In this document: positions 43,636 through 52,760 of the stretch, one piece after another
How positions within the stretch are numbered: position 1 is the stretch's first letter
How the letters are laid out: every line of letters begins with the position of its first letter
NCBI GenBank assembly: GCA_047972135.1
Contig: JBKEAJ010000139.1
Span: 1-64,000, forward strand
Reading direction: 5' to 3'
DNA length: 64,000 bases
DNA from: JBKEAJ01 sp047972135
GTDB taxonomy: Bacteria; Bacteroidota; Bacteroidia; Bacteroidales; Prolixibacteraceae
Program-made: the position numbers and the translations under genes
The notes under the pieces: model-generated
Databases searched by the model: none
The model's input: only the letters and a program-made list of their open reading frames with translations
Told to the model about the DNA's origin: nothing

Positions 43636-45792
43636 ATGAGCAATAAAGACAAAAGCTTTTTCGGACATCCCGGAGGATTAGCAACACTATTTGCAACCGA
43701 GATGTGGGAGCGGTTTAGCTACTACGGAATGCGAGCACTTCTCACCCTATTCTTAACAGCAACCCTTGCAAAAGGAGGTTTTGGATTCGACAGAGACACT
43801 GCATTTACTATCTATGGAATTTTTACCGGTTTGGTTTATGTTACTCCACTTATTGGAGGAGTGATTGCCGACAAAGTTCTCGGGCAGCGAATGACTATAT
43901 ACATCGGAGGACTCACAATGGCAATCGGTCAGTTTATGCTTGCAGCCTCGGCAATGAGCAGCGGGGCGACAGAACTTTCTGCACATAGGGAGTTTTGGTT
44001 CTATTGCGGATTGGGAGTACTGATACTAGGTAATGGCTTCTTCAAGCCAAACATCTCGACCATGGTCGGCGATTTATACGACAATTCCGACCCACGCAAA
44101 GATGGAGGTTTCACAATATTCTATATGGGAATTAACCTAGGGGCTTTTATTTCGCCCTTTGTTGCAGGATTCCTTGGCGAAAATATAAGCTGGGAATATG
44201 GATATTTGGCATCAGGAATAGGAATGCTGATAGGTGTAGTCTGGTTTATGGCTCGCTCCGAAAAGACTCTTGGCAGAATCGGAATGCCACCGAAGTCTGA
44301 CGGAAATACAACACACCTAAACATAAAAAACTGGATTACCATTGCAATATATACCGCAGCAATCACCTTCGGTGTAATTGGCTTTCTTAAAGGCTGGTCG
44401 GCTCTATCGGGAGCTGCAACCATAGGCATTCAGTATGCAGTAGGAATACTCGGCGGCGGATATCTTGTCTATTCTATCGTCAGAGGAACAACGGGAGGCG
44501 AACAATGGGGACGCGTTGCTGTGATTTTTGTACTTGCATTCTTCAATATCTTCTTTTGGGTAGGCTTTGAACAAGCTGGAACAACATTTAATCTATTTGC
44601 GGCATACAATACCGACCGTATGATAGGCAGCTTCACGATTCCCGCATCATGGTTTCAAGCCATAAACGCCATATTCATCGTGTGTTTTGCTCCGCTTTTC
44701 TCAATACTGTGGATAAAACTCGGAAAACTAAACCCCAAGACACCTTTCAAATTCGGTTGGGGAATGATGCTTCTTGCTATCGGTGCAGCAGTAATGGCAA
44801 TTGCTGACAGTATATCAACAGGCGGCGATACACTTATGAAAGTATCTCCCTTTTGGCTGATACTCGTCTACTTGGTTTTCACATTTGGCGAATTGTGCAT
44901 CTCGCCCATCGGACTTTCGATGGTAACAAAACTATCGCCTCCAAAACTGGTGTCTACACTGATGGGGGTATGGATGTTCTCTTTTGCTGCCGGAAACTTC
45001 GGTGCATCGCAAATGGAGATTATATCCAAAAAGATAGAACTCAACTTGAATAAAGGAAATCTTTCGGAATTGCTCATTAAAGGAAATGAAAGCGCAACGG
45101 AAGCTGAGCACAAAGTATTTGACGAAGCGTGGAACAAACAAGAACTCAGCAATATTCTGACAACATGGGCAGAGACTAACAAAATGTGCTCAAATATCAA
45201 AGACGAAAGCCTTAGCAAAATCGGAGCAGCCGTGGACGATACCCGTAAACTTATCAAAGACGAGACTTTAAGCTCTGTAGAGTTTCATAAAACCCTGATG
45301 GGCTTTTGCGATGCCGACAAAATTATTGCTGACCTCAAGAAGAAAGAACTAAAAGTTAAGGAAGAAAGCCCAAATGCAGATTTGCATATAGAGGAAATAA
45401 GTCAATACCTTGCGGAAGCCGTACCTACAATGGATAAATGGATTAGTGCTCAATTGCAAAATTCATCAGGCAACATCACAGAAGCTGAACTAATGAACCT
45501 TTACAACAATCAGGGAGAGCTTGGTGCTCAGTTAAGTAATATTATCAAGACTCATCAGGACGACAGGCTTGTACTTGCACTTAAGACTCCTCTTCAAACT
45601 TCATCAGTTGCTGCGGGATTAGACGCCCAATGGGTGGACGCTCAGACTGAGAAAATTACAAAGGAGCTGAGTAATGACTGGTATTCTAGAGTGAATGTAT
45701 TTTGGTTTATTGCCATAATAACAGCCATTGCTTCACTTTTCCTATTTATACTGGGTCCGTGGTTAAGCAAAATGATGAAAGGTATTGGATAG
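43636..45792 (+). CDS. POT-family peptide transporter with a large extra domain
   Basis: The 718-residue product is a proton-coupled oligopeptide transporter: EMWERFSYYGMRALL (residues 22-36, the ExxERF motif), the FYMGINLGAFISP region, and GFEQAGTTFNLFA with the substrate-salt-bridge glutamate. The normal family length is about 500. Here a ~220-residue hydrophilic, helical segment (about 462-680, rich in Glu, Lys, Asn) separates the penultimate and last membrane segments. Both flanks are in frame. It imports di- and tripeptides; the added domain has no identified role. A terminator follows. Confidence 0.9.
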   Translation: MSNKDKSFFGHPGGLATLFATEMWERFSYYGMRALLTLFLTATLAKGGFGFDRDTAFTIYGIFTGLVYVTPLIGGVIADKVLGQRMTIYIGGLTMAIGQFMLAASAMSSGATELSAHREFWFYCGLGVLILGNGFFKPNISTMVGDLYDNSDPRKDGGFTIFYMGINLGAFISPFVAGFLGENISWEYGYLASGIGMLIGVVWFMARSEKTLGRIGMPPKSDGNTTHLNIKNWITIAIYTAAITFGVIGFLKGWSALSGAATIGIQYAVGILGGGYLVYSIVRGTTGGEQWGRVAVIFVLAFFNIFFWVGFEQAGTTFNLFAAYNTDRMIGSFTIPASWFQAINAIFIVCFAPLFSILWIKLGKLNPKTPFKFGWGMMLLAIGAAVMAIADSISTGGDTLMKVSPFWLILVYLVFTFGELCISPIGLSMVTKLSPPKLVSTLMGVWMFSFAAGNFGASQMEIISKKIELNLNKGNLSELLIKGNESATEAEHKVFDEAWNKQELSNILTTWAETNKMCSNIKDESLSKIGAAVDDTRKLIKDETLSSVEFHKTLMGFCDADKIIADLKKKELKVKEESPNADLHIEEISQYLAEAVPTMDKWISAQLQNSSGNITEAELMNLYNNQGELGAQLSNIIKTHQDDRLVLALKTPLQTSSVAAGLDAQWVDAQTEKITKELSNDWYSRVNVFWFIAIITAIASLFLFILGPWLSKMMKGIG

Positions 45793-45807
45793 AAAATTTA
45801 TCAGGAA

Positions 45808-46281
45808 TCACATACAAAAGGCTCGGGGTAATTCCTGAGCCTTTTTGGTATTACAAATTATATCAACAAAGAGACAAAATAGCAATATTTGTTGGTAATA
45901 GGAGAGTTTTAATTTAGCCGATGTATTATGTATTTGGTATGCTATATCTTCAAGCGCACTGCGTAATACCTCTAGCTCACTTGCTGTAAATTTCGAAGGT
46001 TTCCCATTTACAATATTTCTATTTATTTTCTGCGACAACCATACACGAGACTTATTAAAGTTTTTTTCAGCAATATACGAAATAGAAACGATTTCCAAGA
46101 CGCTTGGTAGCTCCGCAGCTATTTTTAGTTCTGCAATATGCTCTCCTATTGTCGGAAGTATTTTGTCAACATCTTGTGCAGATATATTTTTATACTTTTC
46201 TTCTAGCTGCTTATTAAATAACTCCTGCTCCTCTGCAGAACGCTCAACTAGAGACGACTCCAAATCCTTATATAATGACAT
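45808..46281 (-). CDS. DUF5053-like protein
   Basis: The 157-residue product resembles DUF5053: helical N-terminus (SLYKDLESSLVERSAEEQEL), then LPSVLEIVSISYIAEKNFNK, SRVWLSQKINRNIVNGKPSK and FTASELEVLRSALEDIAYQI. This looks like a helix-turn-helix-type small protein common in Bacteroidetes accessory DNA. The last ~25 residues run into the POT terminator and do not look like the family, so the true end may have been lost through a frameshift near residue 130. No function is known to me. Confidence 0.62.
   Translation of the reverse strand: MSLYKDLESSLVERSAEEQELFNKQLEEKYKNISAQDVDKILPTIGEHIAELKIAAELPSVLEIVSISYIAEKNFNKSRVWLSQKINRNIVNGKPSKFTASELEVLRSALEDIAYQIHNTSAKLKLSYYQQILLFCLFVDIICNTKKAQELPRAFCM
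45816..45847 (+). terminator. Rho-independent terminator after the POT gene
   Basis: AAAAGGCTCGG and CCTGAGCCTTTTT form a stem with one mismatch and a 6-8-base loop, ending in T's, 24 bases after the stop codon. It overlaps the 3' end of the convergent DUF5053 frame. Confidence 0.85.
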
Positions 46282-46402
46282 AGTATTTTGTTTTGTGCCC
46301 TACTATAGGGACGATTAATCCTTTCCTTGTAACATTCTTCGCAACTCGTTAAGTTCATCCAAATACCTATTTATCATAGAGCCTAAAAAGGAATAGAAGC
46401 AT

Positions 46403-46433
46403 TTTGTAAATGATATTTTTTATACTATCTTTG
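46403..46433 (+). promoter_or_regulatory. Promoter of hicAB (consensus -33/-7)
   Basis: TTTG (46403-46406) and TATCTTTG (46426-46433) are separated by exactly 19 bases, the Bacteroidales consensus. The hicA ATG is 28 bases downstream. Confidence 0.7.
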
Positions 46434-46460
46434 AAGCGTCAAGCAGATAGCAGTTAATGC

Positions 46461-46655
46461 ATGAAACGGTATAAAGTTCGAGAAATAATAAGAATGCTAG
46501 AGTCTGAGGGATGGAGCATGACAAGACAAAAGGGTAGCCATCGACAGTTTAAGCATTCGATTATTCGAGGAACAGTTACCGTGAATGGCAAACCTAGTGA
46601 TGTATTAGGGCAAGAAATATTAAACAGCATTTTCAAACAGGCAGGGTGGAAGTAA
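46461..46655 (+). CDS. hicA: HicA-type mRNA interferase toxin
   Basis: The 64-residue product is a double-stranded-RNA-binding-like HicA: VREIIRMLESEGWSMTRQKG, then SHRQF with the catalytic His27, and a C-terminal GQEILNSIFKQAGWK helix. It cleaves mRNA when free. The HicB-type antitoxin gene follows after 24 bases. Toxin-first order is normal for hicAB. Confidence 0.9.
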   Translation: MKRYKVREIIRMLESEGWSMTRQKGSHRQFKHSIIRGTVTVNGKPSDVLGQEILNSIFKQAGWK

Positions 46656-46679
46656 TCATTCTGCACAGCATAGGTAATT

Positions 46680-47078
46680 ATGAAAAGAATAGTGGTAAAT
46701 ATTGATTGGTGCGAAAAAAATTACAGTGCTTCTAGCATGGATGTATTGGGTTGTATTGCGACAGCTTCAACATTGGAAAGTATCAAGAAAGAATACATTA
46801 GTGCTTTAGAGTTCCATATTGAAGGATGCGAACCCGACGAACTGCCAAAGGATATAGTGAACGGCAATTATGAAGTCGAGTTTGTATTATCCACACAAGC
46901 TATATTAAACCACTATAAGGGACAAGTAACACTAAACGCCATTGCTAAACGCTCGGGAATAAACAAAACGCAATTGGGGCATTATTCGCAAGGAGTGCGC
47001 AATGCCCGACCACAACAGAGAAAGAAAATAATCGATGCGATACATTCATTAGGCAGGGAACTTATAAGCGTCGAATAG
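46680..47078 (+). CDS. hicB: HicB-type antitoxin with C-terminal HTH
   Basis: The 132-residue product has the HicB partial RNase-H fold in its N-terminal half (VVNIDWCEKNYSASSMDVLG, ATASTLESIKKEYISALEFH) and a DNA-binding Xre-like helix-turn-helix at the C-terminus (VTLNAIAKRSGINKTQLGHY). It should neutralise HicA and repress the hicAB promoter. The N-terminal part is somewhat divergent from the usual HicB beta strand. Confidence 0.87.
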   Translation: MKRIVVNIDWCEKNYSASSMDVLGCIATASTLESIKKEYISALEFHIEGCEPDELPKDIVNGNYEVEFVLSTQAILNHYKGQVTLNAIAKRSGINKTQLGHYSQGVRNARPQQRKKIIDAIHSLGRELISVE

Positions 47079-47091
47079 GCTAAAGCATCAA

Positions 47092-48174
47092 TCAAATCTC
47101 TGCTTCTTTCATCTTCTGTGCATTTTCTTCCAACTGCAATTTGGAGATAATATCACCGATGTCGCCATCCATTATTGCCGACAAGTTGTACAAAGTCAGA
47201 CCAATACGATGATCTGTCATGCGTCCTTGCGGGTAGTTGTAAGTTCTGATTTTTGCCGAGCGGTCGCCTGTGGAAACCATAGTCTTACGCTTGGAAGAAA
47301 TCTCATCCAAATATTTCTGATGCTCCATGTTATAAATTCGTGTTCGCAGCTCCGACATAGCTTTAGCTAGATTTTTAAGCTGAGATTTCTCGTCCTGACA
47401 CGTTACCACAATCCCGGTTGGAATATGGGTCAGCCTGATAGCTGAGTAGGTTGTGTTTACTGACTGACCTCCCGGTCCTGACGAACAATATGTATCTTTC
47501 CTTATATCACTCTCTTTCAGTTCAATATCAAACTCCTCTGCCTCCGGAAGAACTGCCACCGACGCTGCCGAAGTATGTACTCTTCCCTGAGTTTCGGTCT
47601 GCGGAACACGCTGAACTCGATGAACCCCCGACTCATATTTCAACAAACCGTACACACCTTCACCCGTAACCGTTGCCACTATTTCCTTGAAGCCGCCCGA
47701 GGTTCCTTCGCTAGTGTTAGTAACTTCCATACGCCAACCCTTGTAGTCGCAATACTTCTGATACATCCTATAAAGGTCGCCGGCAAAGATACTTGCCTCG
47801 TCGCCTCCCGTACCCGCTCTGATTTCCAAAATCGCATTCTTCGAGTCTTCGGGGTCGGCAGGCACTAACAACATCTTTATCTCCTGCTCCTTGTCGTCAA
47901 CCATATCTTCGGAGGTAGCAAGCTCCTCCTTCGCCATGTCGCGTAAATCCTCGTCATTCTCGGTTTCGAGAATTTCCTTTGCCGACTTAATATTGTCGAG
48001 TATTGCCTTATATTCTTTAAAAGCCTTATTAAGCTGCTCCAACTGCTTATACTCCTGATTTAGCTTGATGTAGCGCTTCATATCGGCTACAACCGCTGGG
48101 TCGGAAATCTGCTGAGACACTTCGTCAAATCGTGCCTTTATTACCTCGTATTTCTTTATTAAATCTGTATCCAT
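47092..48174 (-). CDS. prfA: Peptide chain release factor 1
   Basis: The 360-residue product is RF1: the stop-codon recognition region contains VPQTETQGRVHTSAASVAVL (PxT motif as PQT) and the catalytic GGQ is in SSGPGGQSVNTTYSAIRLTH. It terminates at UAA and UAG. It is the last gene of the guaB-purM-prfA unit, 11 bases after purM. Confidence 0.95.
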   Translation of the reverse strand: MDTDLIKKYEVIKARFDEVSQQISDPAVVADMKRYIKLNQEYKQLEQLNKAFKEYKAILDNIKSAKEILETENDEDLRDMAKEELATSEDMVDDKEQEIKMLLVPADPEDSKNAILEIRAGTGGDEASIFAGDLYRMYQKYCDYKGWRMEVTNTSEGTSGGFKEIVATVTGEGVYGLLKYESGVHRVQRVPQTETQGRVHTSAASVAVLPEAEEFDIELKESDIRKDTYCSSGPGGQSVNTTYSAIRLTHIPTGIVVTCQDEKSQLKNLAKAMSELRTRIYNMEHQKYLDEISSKRKTMVSTGDRSAKIRTYNYPQGRMTDHRIGLTLYNLSAIMDGDIGDIISKLQLEENAQKMKEAEI

Positions 48175-48185
48175 ATTATTTAATC

Positions 48186-49349
48186 TTAATATACAAACTC
48201 TCCATACTCCGATGAAATAGTAAGTTTTTTGCTGTCGTTCTTCTCTACCCGACCCACAATCCGTGCTTCAACATTATATTTATTGGCAATGCTTATCACC
48301 GAAGTGGCTATACCCTCGGGGGCATAAATCTCATAGCGATGCCCCATATTGAATACCTGATACATCTCCTTCCAACTAGTCCCCGACTCTTTCTGAATAA
48401 TATCAAACAATGGTGGTGTCGGAAACAAATTATCTTTTATAATATGCACATTGTCAACAAAATGTAGAACCTTCGTCTGTGCGCCACCCGAACAGTGAAC
48501 CATCCCATGTATCTGCGGACGATACTCTTTCAACACCTCATTGATTATCGGCGCATAAGTCCTCGTTGGCGACAATACCAATTTCCCTGCATCAATACCG
48601 AGATTTGCAATCTCGTCGGTCAACTTGTAAGAACCTGAGTACACAAGCTCTGAGGGCACATCAGCATCAAAACTTTCAGGATATTTCTGTGCCAAATAGT
48701 TATTGAAAACATCATGACGGGCGGAAGTCAGACCATTACTACCCATGCCGCCATTATAAATATCCTCGTAGCTTGCTTGTCCGTAGGACGAAAGTGCGAT
48801 AATCACATCGCCGTCGGAAATTTTATCGTTGCTGATAACATCCGACTTCTTAATCCTTGCCGTAACAGTGGAGTCGACAATGATAGTCTTCACCAAATCG
48901 CCGACATCAGCAGTCTCGCCTCCCGAAAGATGAATATTTATTCCCATACTCCGCAAGTCAGCCAACAGCTCTTCCGTACCATTGATAACGGCTGCTATTA
49001 CCTCGCCCGGTATTTTATTTTTATTCCTGCCGATGGTTGACGACAGCAATATATTGTCGGTTGCGCCAACACACAACAAATCGTCGATATTCATAACAAC
49101 CGCATCCTGAGCAATGCCTTTCCAAACCGACAAATCACCGGTTTCTTTCCAATACATATATGCCAATGACGACTTTGTACCTGCCCCGTCGGCGTGCATG
49201 ATGTTACAATAGGTATCGTCGCCACCCAATATATCGGGCAAAATCTTACAAAAAGCTTTGGGGAACAAGCCCTTGTCGATGTTTTTTATTGCATTGTGAA
49301 CATCTTCTTTCTGCGCCGACACGCCACGTTGTGAATATCTGTTGTCCAT
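48186..49349 (-). CDS. purM: Phosphoribosylformylglycinamidine cyclo-ligase (AIR synthase)
   Basis: The 387-residue product is PurM, in the longer Bacteroidetes form: MDNRYSQRGVSAQKEDVHNA, MHADGAGTKSSLAYMYWKET, GGETADVGDL, and GMVHCSGGAQTKVLH. It makes AIR from FGAM with ATP in purine synthesis. It lies 4 bases after guaB and 11 before prfA, coupling purine synthesis to IMP use. Confidence 0.95.
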   Translation of the reverse strand: MDNRYSQRGVSAQKEDVHNAIKNIDKGLFPKAFCKILPDILGGDDTYCNIMHADGAGTKSSLAYMYWKETGDLSVWKGIAQDAVVMNIDDLLCVGATDNILLSSTIGRNKNKIPGEVIAAVINGTEELLADLRSMGINIHLSGGETADVGDLVKTIIVDSTVTARIKKSDVISNDKISDGDVIIALSSYGQASYEDIYNGGMGSNGLTSARHDVFNNYLAQKYPESFDADVPSELVYSGSYKLTDEIANLGIDAGKLVLSPTRTYAPIINEVLKEYRPQIHGMVHCSGGAQTKVLHFVDNVHIIKDNLFPTPPLFDIIQKESGTSWKEMYQVFNMGHRYEIYAPEGIATSVISIANKYNVEARIVGRVEKNDSKKLTISSEYGEFVY

Positions 49350-49353
49350 TGAA

Positions 49354-50850
49354 TTATCTATTAGTATCCTTCAATATTACATCGTGCGCTCCTCCCTCGA
49401 TTATACTAGTAGAGGACACCAATGTGATTTTGGCATTTTCTTTAAGGTCGTCAATAGTGTTAACGCCACAACTGCACATGGTAGACTTTATCTTGCCAAT
49501 GGTAATGTCCAAATTTTCTTTCAGACTCCCAGCGTAGGGAACATAACTGTCTACTCCTTCTTCAAATTTTAGCGACTCCGAACCGCCCGAGTCATATCGC
49601 TGCCAATTCCTTGCCCTATTTGATCCTTCGCCCCAATATTCTTTTACATATCTGCCGTTAATCATCATGCGCTTGGTAGGACTCTCGTCGAACCTCGCAA
49701 AATAACGCCCCATCATCAGAAAATCTGCACCCATAGCAAGTGCCAAAACCATATGATAGTCCTGAACAATGCCTCCATCTGAACAAATCGGAATGTACTC
49801 TCCCGTTTTCTCAAAATATTCGTCTCGTGCCTGTGCAACCTCTATTATTGCCGATGCCTGCCCACGACCAATACCCTTCTGCTCACGAGTGATACAGATA
49901 GAACCTCCGCCAATACCGACTTTTATAAAATCTGCTCCCGCTTCGGCAAGGTAGCGAAAACCATCTTTGTCAACCACATTACCTGCTCCTATCTTTACCT
50001 TATCTCCATACTTGTCTCTTACAAAGGCGATTGTCTCTTTCTGCCATTCCGAAAACCCATCCGACGAGTCGATACATAAAACGTCAACGCCTGCCTCAAC
50101 AAGTGCCGGCACACGTTCTTCGTAGTCACGGGTATTTATGCCAGCTCCCACTAGTAACTTCTTATTGTCGTCAGAAAGCTCTTGAGGATATTCTTTTACA
50201 TTCTCGTAGTCCTTTCGGAACACCAGATTGACTAACCTGCACTCCTCGTCTATTATTGGAAGACTGTTCAGCTTATGCTCCCAAATAACATCGTTGGCTT
50301 CGTTCAAGGCTATTCCCGACTTGCCCGTTATCAGCTTATCGAAGGGAGTCATAAATTCCGAAACTTTCATGTTGATATTATCACGGCTTACTCTGTAATC
50401 TCTGCCTGTAACTATCCCCTCAAGAATACCATGCGACGAACCGTCGTGAGTAATGGCAATGGTCGAATAACCCGTACGCTCTTTCAGCTCTATCACATTT
50501 TTAAGAGTGTGGTCGGGAGTAAGATTGGCATCGCTGACAACAAAGCCTGCCTTATACTTCTTTACCTTGCGAACCATGTCAACCTGACGCTCAATGCTTT
50601 GCGAACCAAACACAAAAGATAAACCTCCGTTCTTTGCCAAGGCTATTGCCATGTCGCTGCCCGACACCGACTGCATAATTGCAGAGGTAAAGGGAATATT
50701 CAATTTCATTGACGGCTCTTCGTTGCGCTTGTATTTTACTAAAGGAACTCCAAGCGATACATTGTCGGGGGTACTCGTTTTGCTCGTTAGTCCCGGTATC
50801 AGTAAATACTCGCTGAAAGTTCTTGAAATGTCAGTTAACAATTTTGCCAT
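49354..50850 (-). CDS. guaB: IMP dehydrogenase, Tritrichomonas-like type
   Basis: The 498-residue product has the IMPDH barrel with inserted CBS pair. Catalytic Cys319 lies in [20 protein letters not shown], and the flap carries Arg418-Tyr419 in [10 protein letters not shown]. It oxidises IMP to XMP for GTP synthesis. Recalled sequence of the Tritrichomonas foetus enzyme is strikingly similar along its length, including the same numbering of Cys319, Arg418 and Tyr419; it differs from the common bacterial GuaB (GIGPGSICTTR). It is first in an operon with purM and prfA. Confidence 0.94.
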   Translation of the reverse strand: MAKLLTDISRTFSEYLLIPGLTSKTSTPDNVSLGVPLVKYKRNEEPSMKLNIPFTSAIMQSVSGSDMAIALAKNGGLSFVFGSQSIERQVDMVRKVKKYKAGFVVSDANLTPDHTLKNVIELKERTGYSTIAITHDGSSHGILEGIVTGRDYRVSRDNINMKVSEFMTPFDKLITGKSGIALNEANDVIWEHKLNSLPIIDEECRLVNLVFRKDYENVKEYPQELSDDNKKLLVGAGINTRDYEERVPALVEAGVDVLCIDSSDGFSEWQKETIAFVRDKYGDKVKIGAGNVVDKDGFRYLAEAGADFIKVGIGGGSICITREQKGIGRGQASAIIEVAQARDEYFEKTGEYIPICSDGGIVQDYHMVLALAMGADFLMMGRYFARFDESPTKRMMINGRYVKEYWGEGSNRARNWQRYDSGGSESLKFEEGVDSYVPYAGSLKENLDITIGKIKSTMCSCGVNTIDDLKENAKITLVSSTSIIEGGAHDVILKDTNR

Positions 50851-50872
50851 GCCTCAATAAATTAAAATTTCA

Positions 50873-50880
50873 CAAAGGTA
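50873..50880 (-). promoter_or_regulatory. Promoter -7 element of guaB-purM-prfA
   Basis: Minus-strand TACCTTTG matches TAnnTTTG, 23 bases before the guaB ATG. The leader is too short for a riboswitch. Confidence 0.5.
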
Positions 50881-50904
50881 ATCATTAGACAGCAAACGAC
50901 AGTG

Positions 50905-52323
50905 CTAATCTTCCGTATTTTTGGTGTCGACAAGCTCTTTGACAACTAAATCATTGCCCTGTACACTCAGCACTACAACGGCTTTCCCCTTCTCTATAAA
51001 CTTGTTATGAAGAGCGATGGCGTTGTAGATGCGTCCCTTGATATTGACCGTGCCGATAGGATGCAACCACGAATGGGCTAGCCCCTCTTTGCCGACAACA
51101 GTATCTACAACTTCGCTACCCTTATTGTAGGTAGCCTCAGCGGTTGACACATTGCCATCGATAGTACTGTGCAAGGAGACTCTCCCAAGAAAACCTTTTT
51201 TATTGCTAAGTAATCTTGTAAAAAGCAGACTGATGCCAACAACTCCGACAAGCAGAGATATTATGAAAGATGATAACGCTGTGCTAATCCTCGAAGTATC
51301 AACAGGTTCAAAATTGAAGTAATCATTATTTACCAAACTGAAAACCATGCTAATAAACAGGCAGATAATACCTGATATTCCGGCAACTCCAAAACCAGGC
51401 ATCACAAATATCTCCAATGCCAACAAAATCAGTCCTACAAAAAACAATATTATCTCCCAATTGGCAGCAACCCCCTCTATGTAAAGCGGTGCAAAATACA
51501 AGATTGCCGCAATAACTGCAAACGCCAAAGGAACTCCTATACCGGGAGTTCGTATCTCTGTGAATATCCCCAATACAATCACACTGATAAGTATGCCCGA
51601 AACTGCAGGATTAAGCAGCCACCCAATCATTCGGTCTGTTGTACTAGGCTCAAACTTCCTTATCTCTGCCTCACTGACATCAACTCCTGCCTTGCTAAGA
51701 ACATCGTCCATATTCGCTCTTATGCCCTCACAATAATTTAGAGCAATAGCCTCATCAGCAGTGAGTGTCAGCACCTTACCACTATCAGAAACTCCGGGAA
51801 CACTTAGATTTTGGTCTACCATCGCCTCCGCGATATCGGGATTGCGAAACCACTTGCCATCAACTTTACCATGAGATTCCGCAGTAGCTCGCATCATGCC
51901 TCGCATATACGACTGATTCTTATCGGGCAGAGCCTGACCGTCCATTCCGTTGACCACCGTTGCCGCTCCAATGGTGGCACTACTCACCATGAAAATACTG
52001 TCGCAGGCTATAGATATTAATGCCCCTGCCGATGCCGCATTATTGTTGATAAACACCCAAATGGGCAGCTTACTGTTCAATATGGATGTCCTGATTGAAT
52101 CAGCATGCTCCAATGTCCCCCCAAAAGTATTGAGGTCTATTATAAATAGGTCTACATCTTCCCTCTCTGCCTCTCTCAGAGCCTTTGAAAACAAACGATG
52201 TGAGGTCGAACCTACTTCATCATGGAAATCAAAAGTGTGTATCTTCTTGTAATCGCCTGCATAAATCTCTGTATAACATAAGACCATGAACGACAGGAAT
52301 ATCAACGATAAGTACTTCTTCAT
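50905..52323 (-). CDS. Long NfeD-family protein with ClpP-like serine protease domain
   Basis: The 472-residue product has a signal peptide (to about YAG, residue 23), a ClpP-class serine protease domain (30-215) with Ser98 in NNNAASAGALIS and Lys135 in LPDKNQSYM as the likely Ser-Lys dyad, then four to five membrane segments (235-385), and a C-terminal OB fold (HPIGTVNIKGRIYNAIALHN). NfeD1a proteins of this type cleave membrane proteins such as stomatins. The start MKKYLSLIFLSF is chosen as the first codon of a proper signal peptide. No flotillin gene adjoins; floA is 20 kb away. Confidence 0.9.
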   Translation of the reverse strand: MKKYLSLIFLSFMVLCYTEIYAGDYKKIHTFDFHDEVGSTSHRLFSKALREAEREDVDLFIIDLNTFGGTLEHADSIRTSILNSKLPIWVFINNNAASAGALISIACDSIFMVSSATIGAATVVNGMDGQALPDKNQSYMRGMMRATAESHGKVDGKWFRNPDIAEAMVDQNLSVPGVSDSGKVLTLTADEAIALNYCEGIRANMDDVLSKAGVDVSEAEIRKFEPSTTDRMIGWLLNPAVSGILISVIVLGIFTEIRTPGIGVPLAFAVIAAILYFAPLYIEGVAANWEIILFFVGLILLALEIFVMPGFGVAGISGIICLFISMVFSLVNNDYFNFEPVDTSRISTALSSFIISLLVGVVGISLLFTRLLSNKKGFLGRVSLHSTIDGNVSTAEATYNKGSEVVDTVVGKEGLAHSWLHPIGTVNIKGRIYNAIALHNKFIEKGKAVVVLSVQGNDLVVKELVDTKNTED

Positions 52324-52357
52324 CTGTTTATTTTTTAGCTGCTGATTTTTCAACTCC

Positions 52358-52365
52358 CAAAGGTA
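52358..52365 (-). promoter_or_regulatory. Promoter -7 element of the long nfeD gene
   Basis: Minus-strand TACCTTTG, 34 bases before the chosen start, supports the shorter signal-peptide start. Confidence 0.5.
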
Positions 52366-52461
52366 ATTATTTTTTTAAGACATTAGATATTTGGTGGCAG
52401 GGCAGGGCAGGGCAAACGCATCTAAATTATTTACGGCTCTATAGCGTTTAAGGTTTAAAAT

Positions 52462-52642
52462 GCTATATGCCGTAGGCTTTAGGCTATAAGCGAACAGCCT
52501 TGTTTAGGGTTTAGGGCTTAGGGTTTAATTGCTTGAAGTTTAATGAATTATATTAATCAATGAATAGCCTTCTGCTTTAGCTGAAGGAATAATGTAAATA
52601 CCCTCCCTCTCAGAATGGCTTTAGCCCAAATGTAGAGATAGG
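52462..52642. repeat. Long intergenic repeat, copy 2
   Basis: Second copy of the 29028-29245 repeat: AYSL-type text (GCTTTAGGCTATAAGCGAAC), TTAGGGTTTAGGGCTTAGGG, AATAGCCTTCTGCTTTAGCT, then CAGAATGGCTTTAGCCCAAA. It is followed by TAGGGCATGCCCTGTATC, related to the hairpin at 18137. No gene in 52380-52745. Confidence 0.7.
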
Positions 52643-52698
52643 GCATGCCCTGTATCAGATATTAGATTTTAGACAATAGACCAACAGCGAATAAATGA

Positions 52699-52716
52699 AC
52701 GTCATTGCGAGGAGCC
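52699..52716. repeat. Left end of a REP-like element
   Basis: ACGTCATTGCGAGGAGCC matches the left end of the complete elements; the rest is missing. Confidence 0.5.
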
Positions 52717-52760
52717 TTTGGGAAATTTTTGTTTAAAGAAAGGGAGTAGCTCAGAGTAGC

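Noticed and set aside
52500..52530. Telomere-like TTTAGGG repeats
   Set aside because: Only a few imperfect units inside a bacterial intergenic repeat; slippage of a simple tract explains them.
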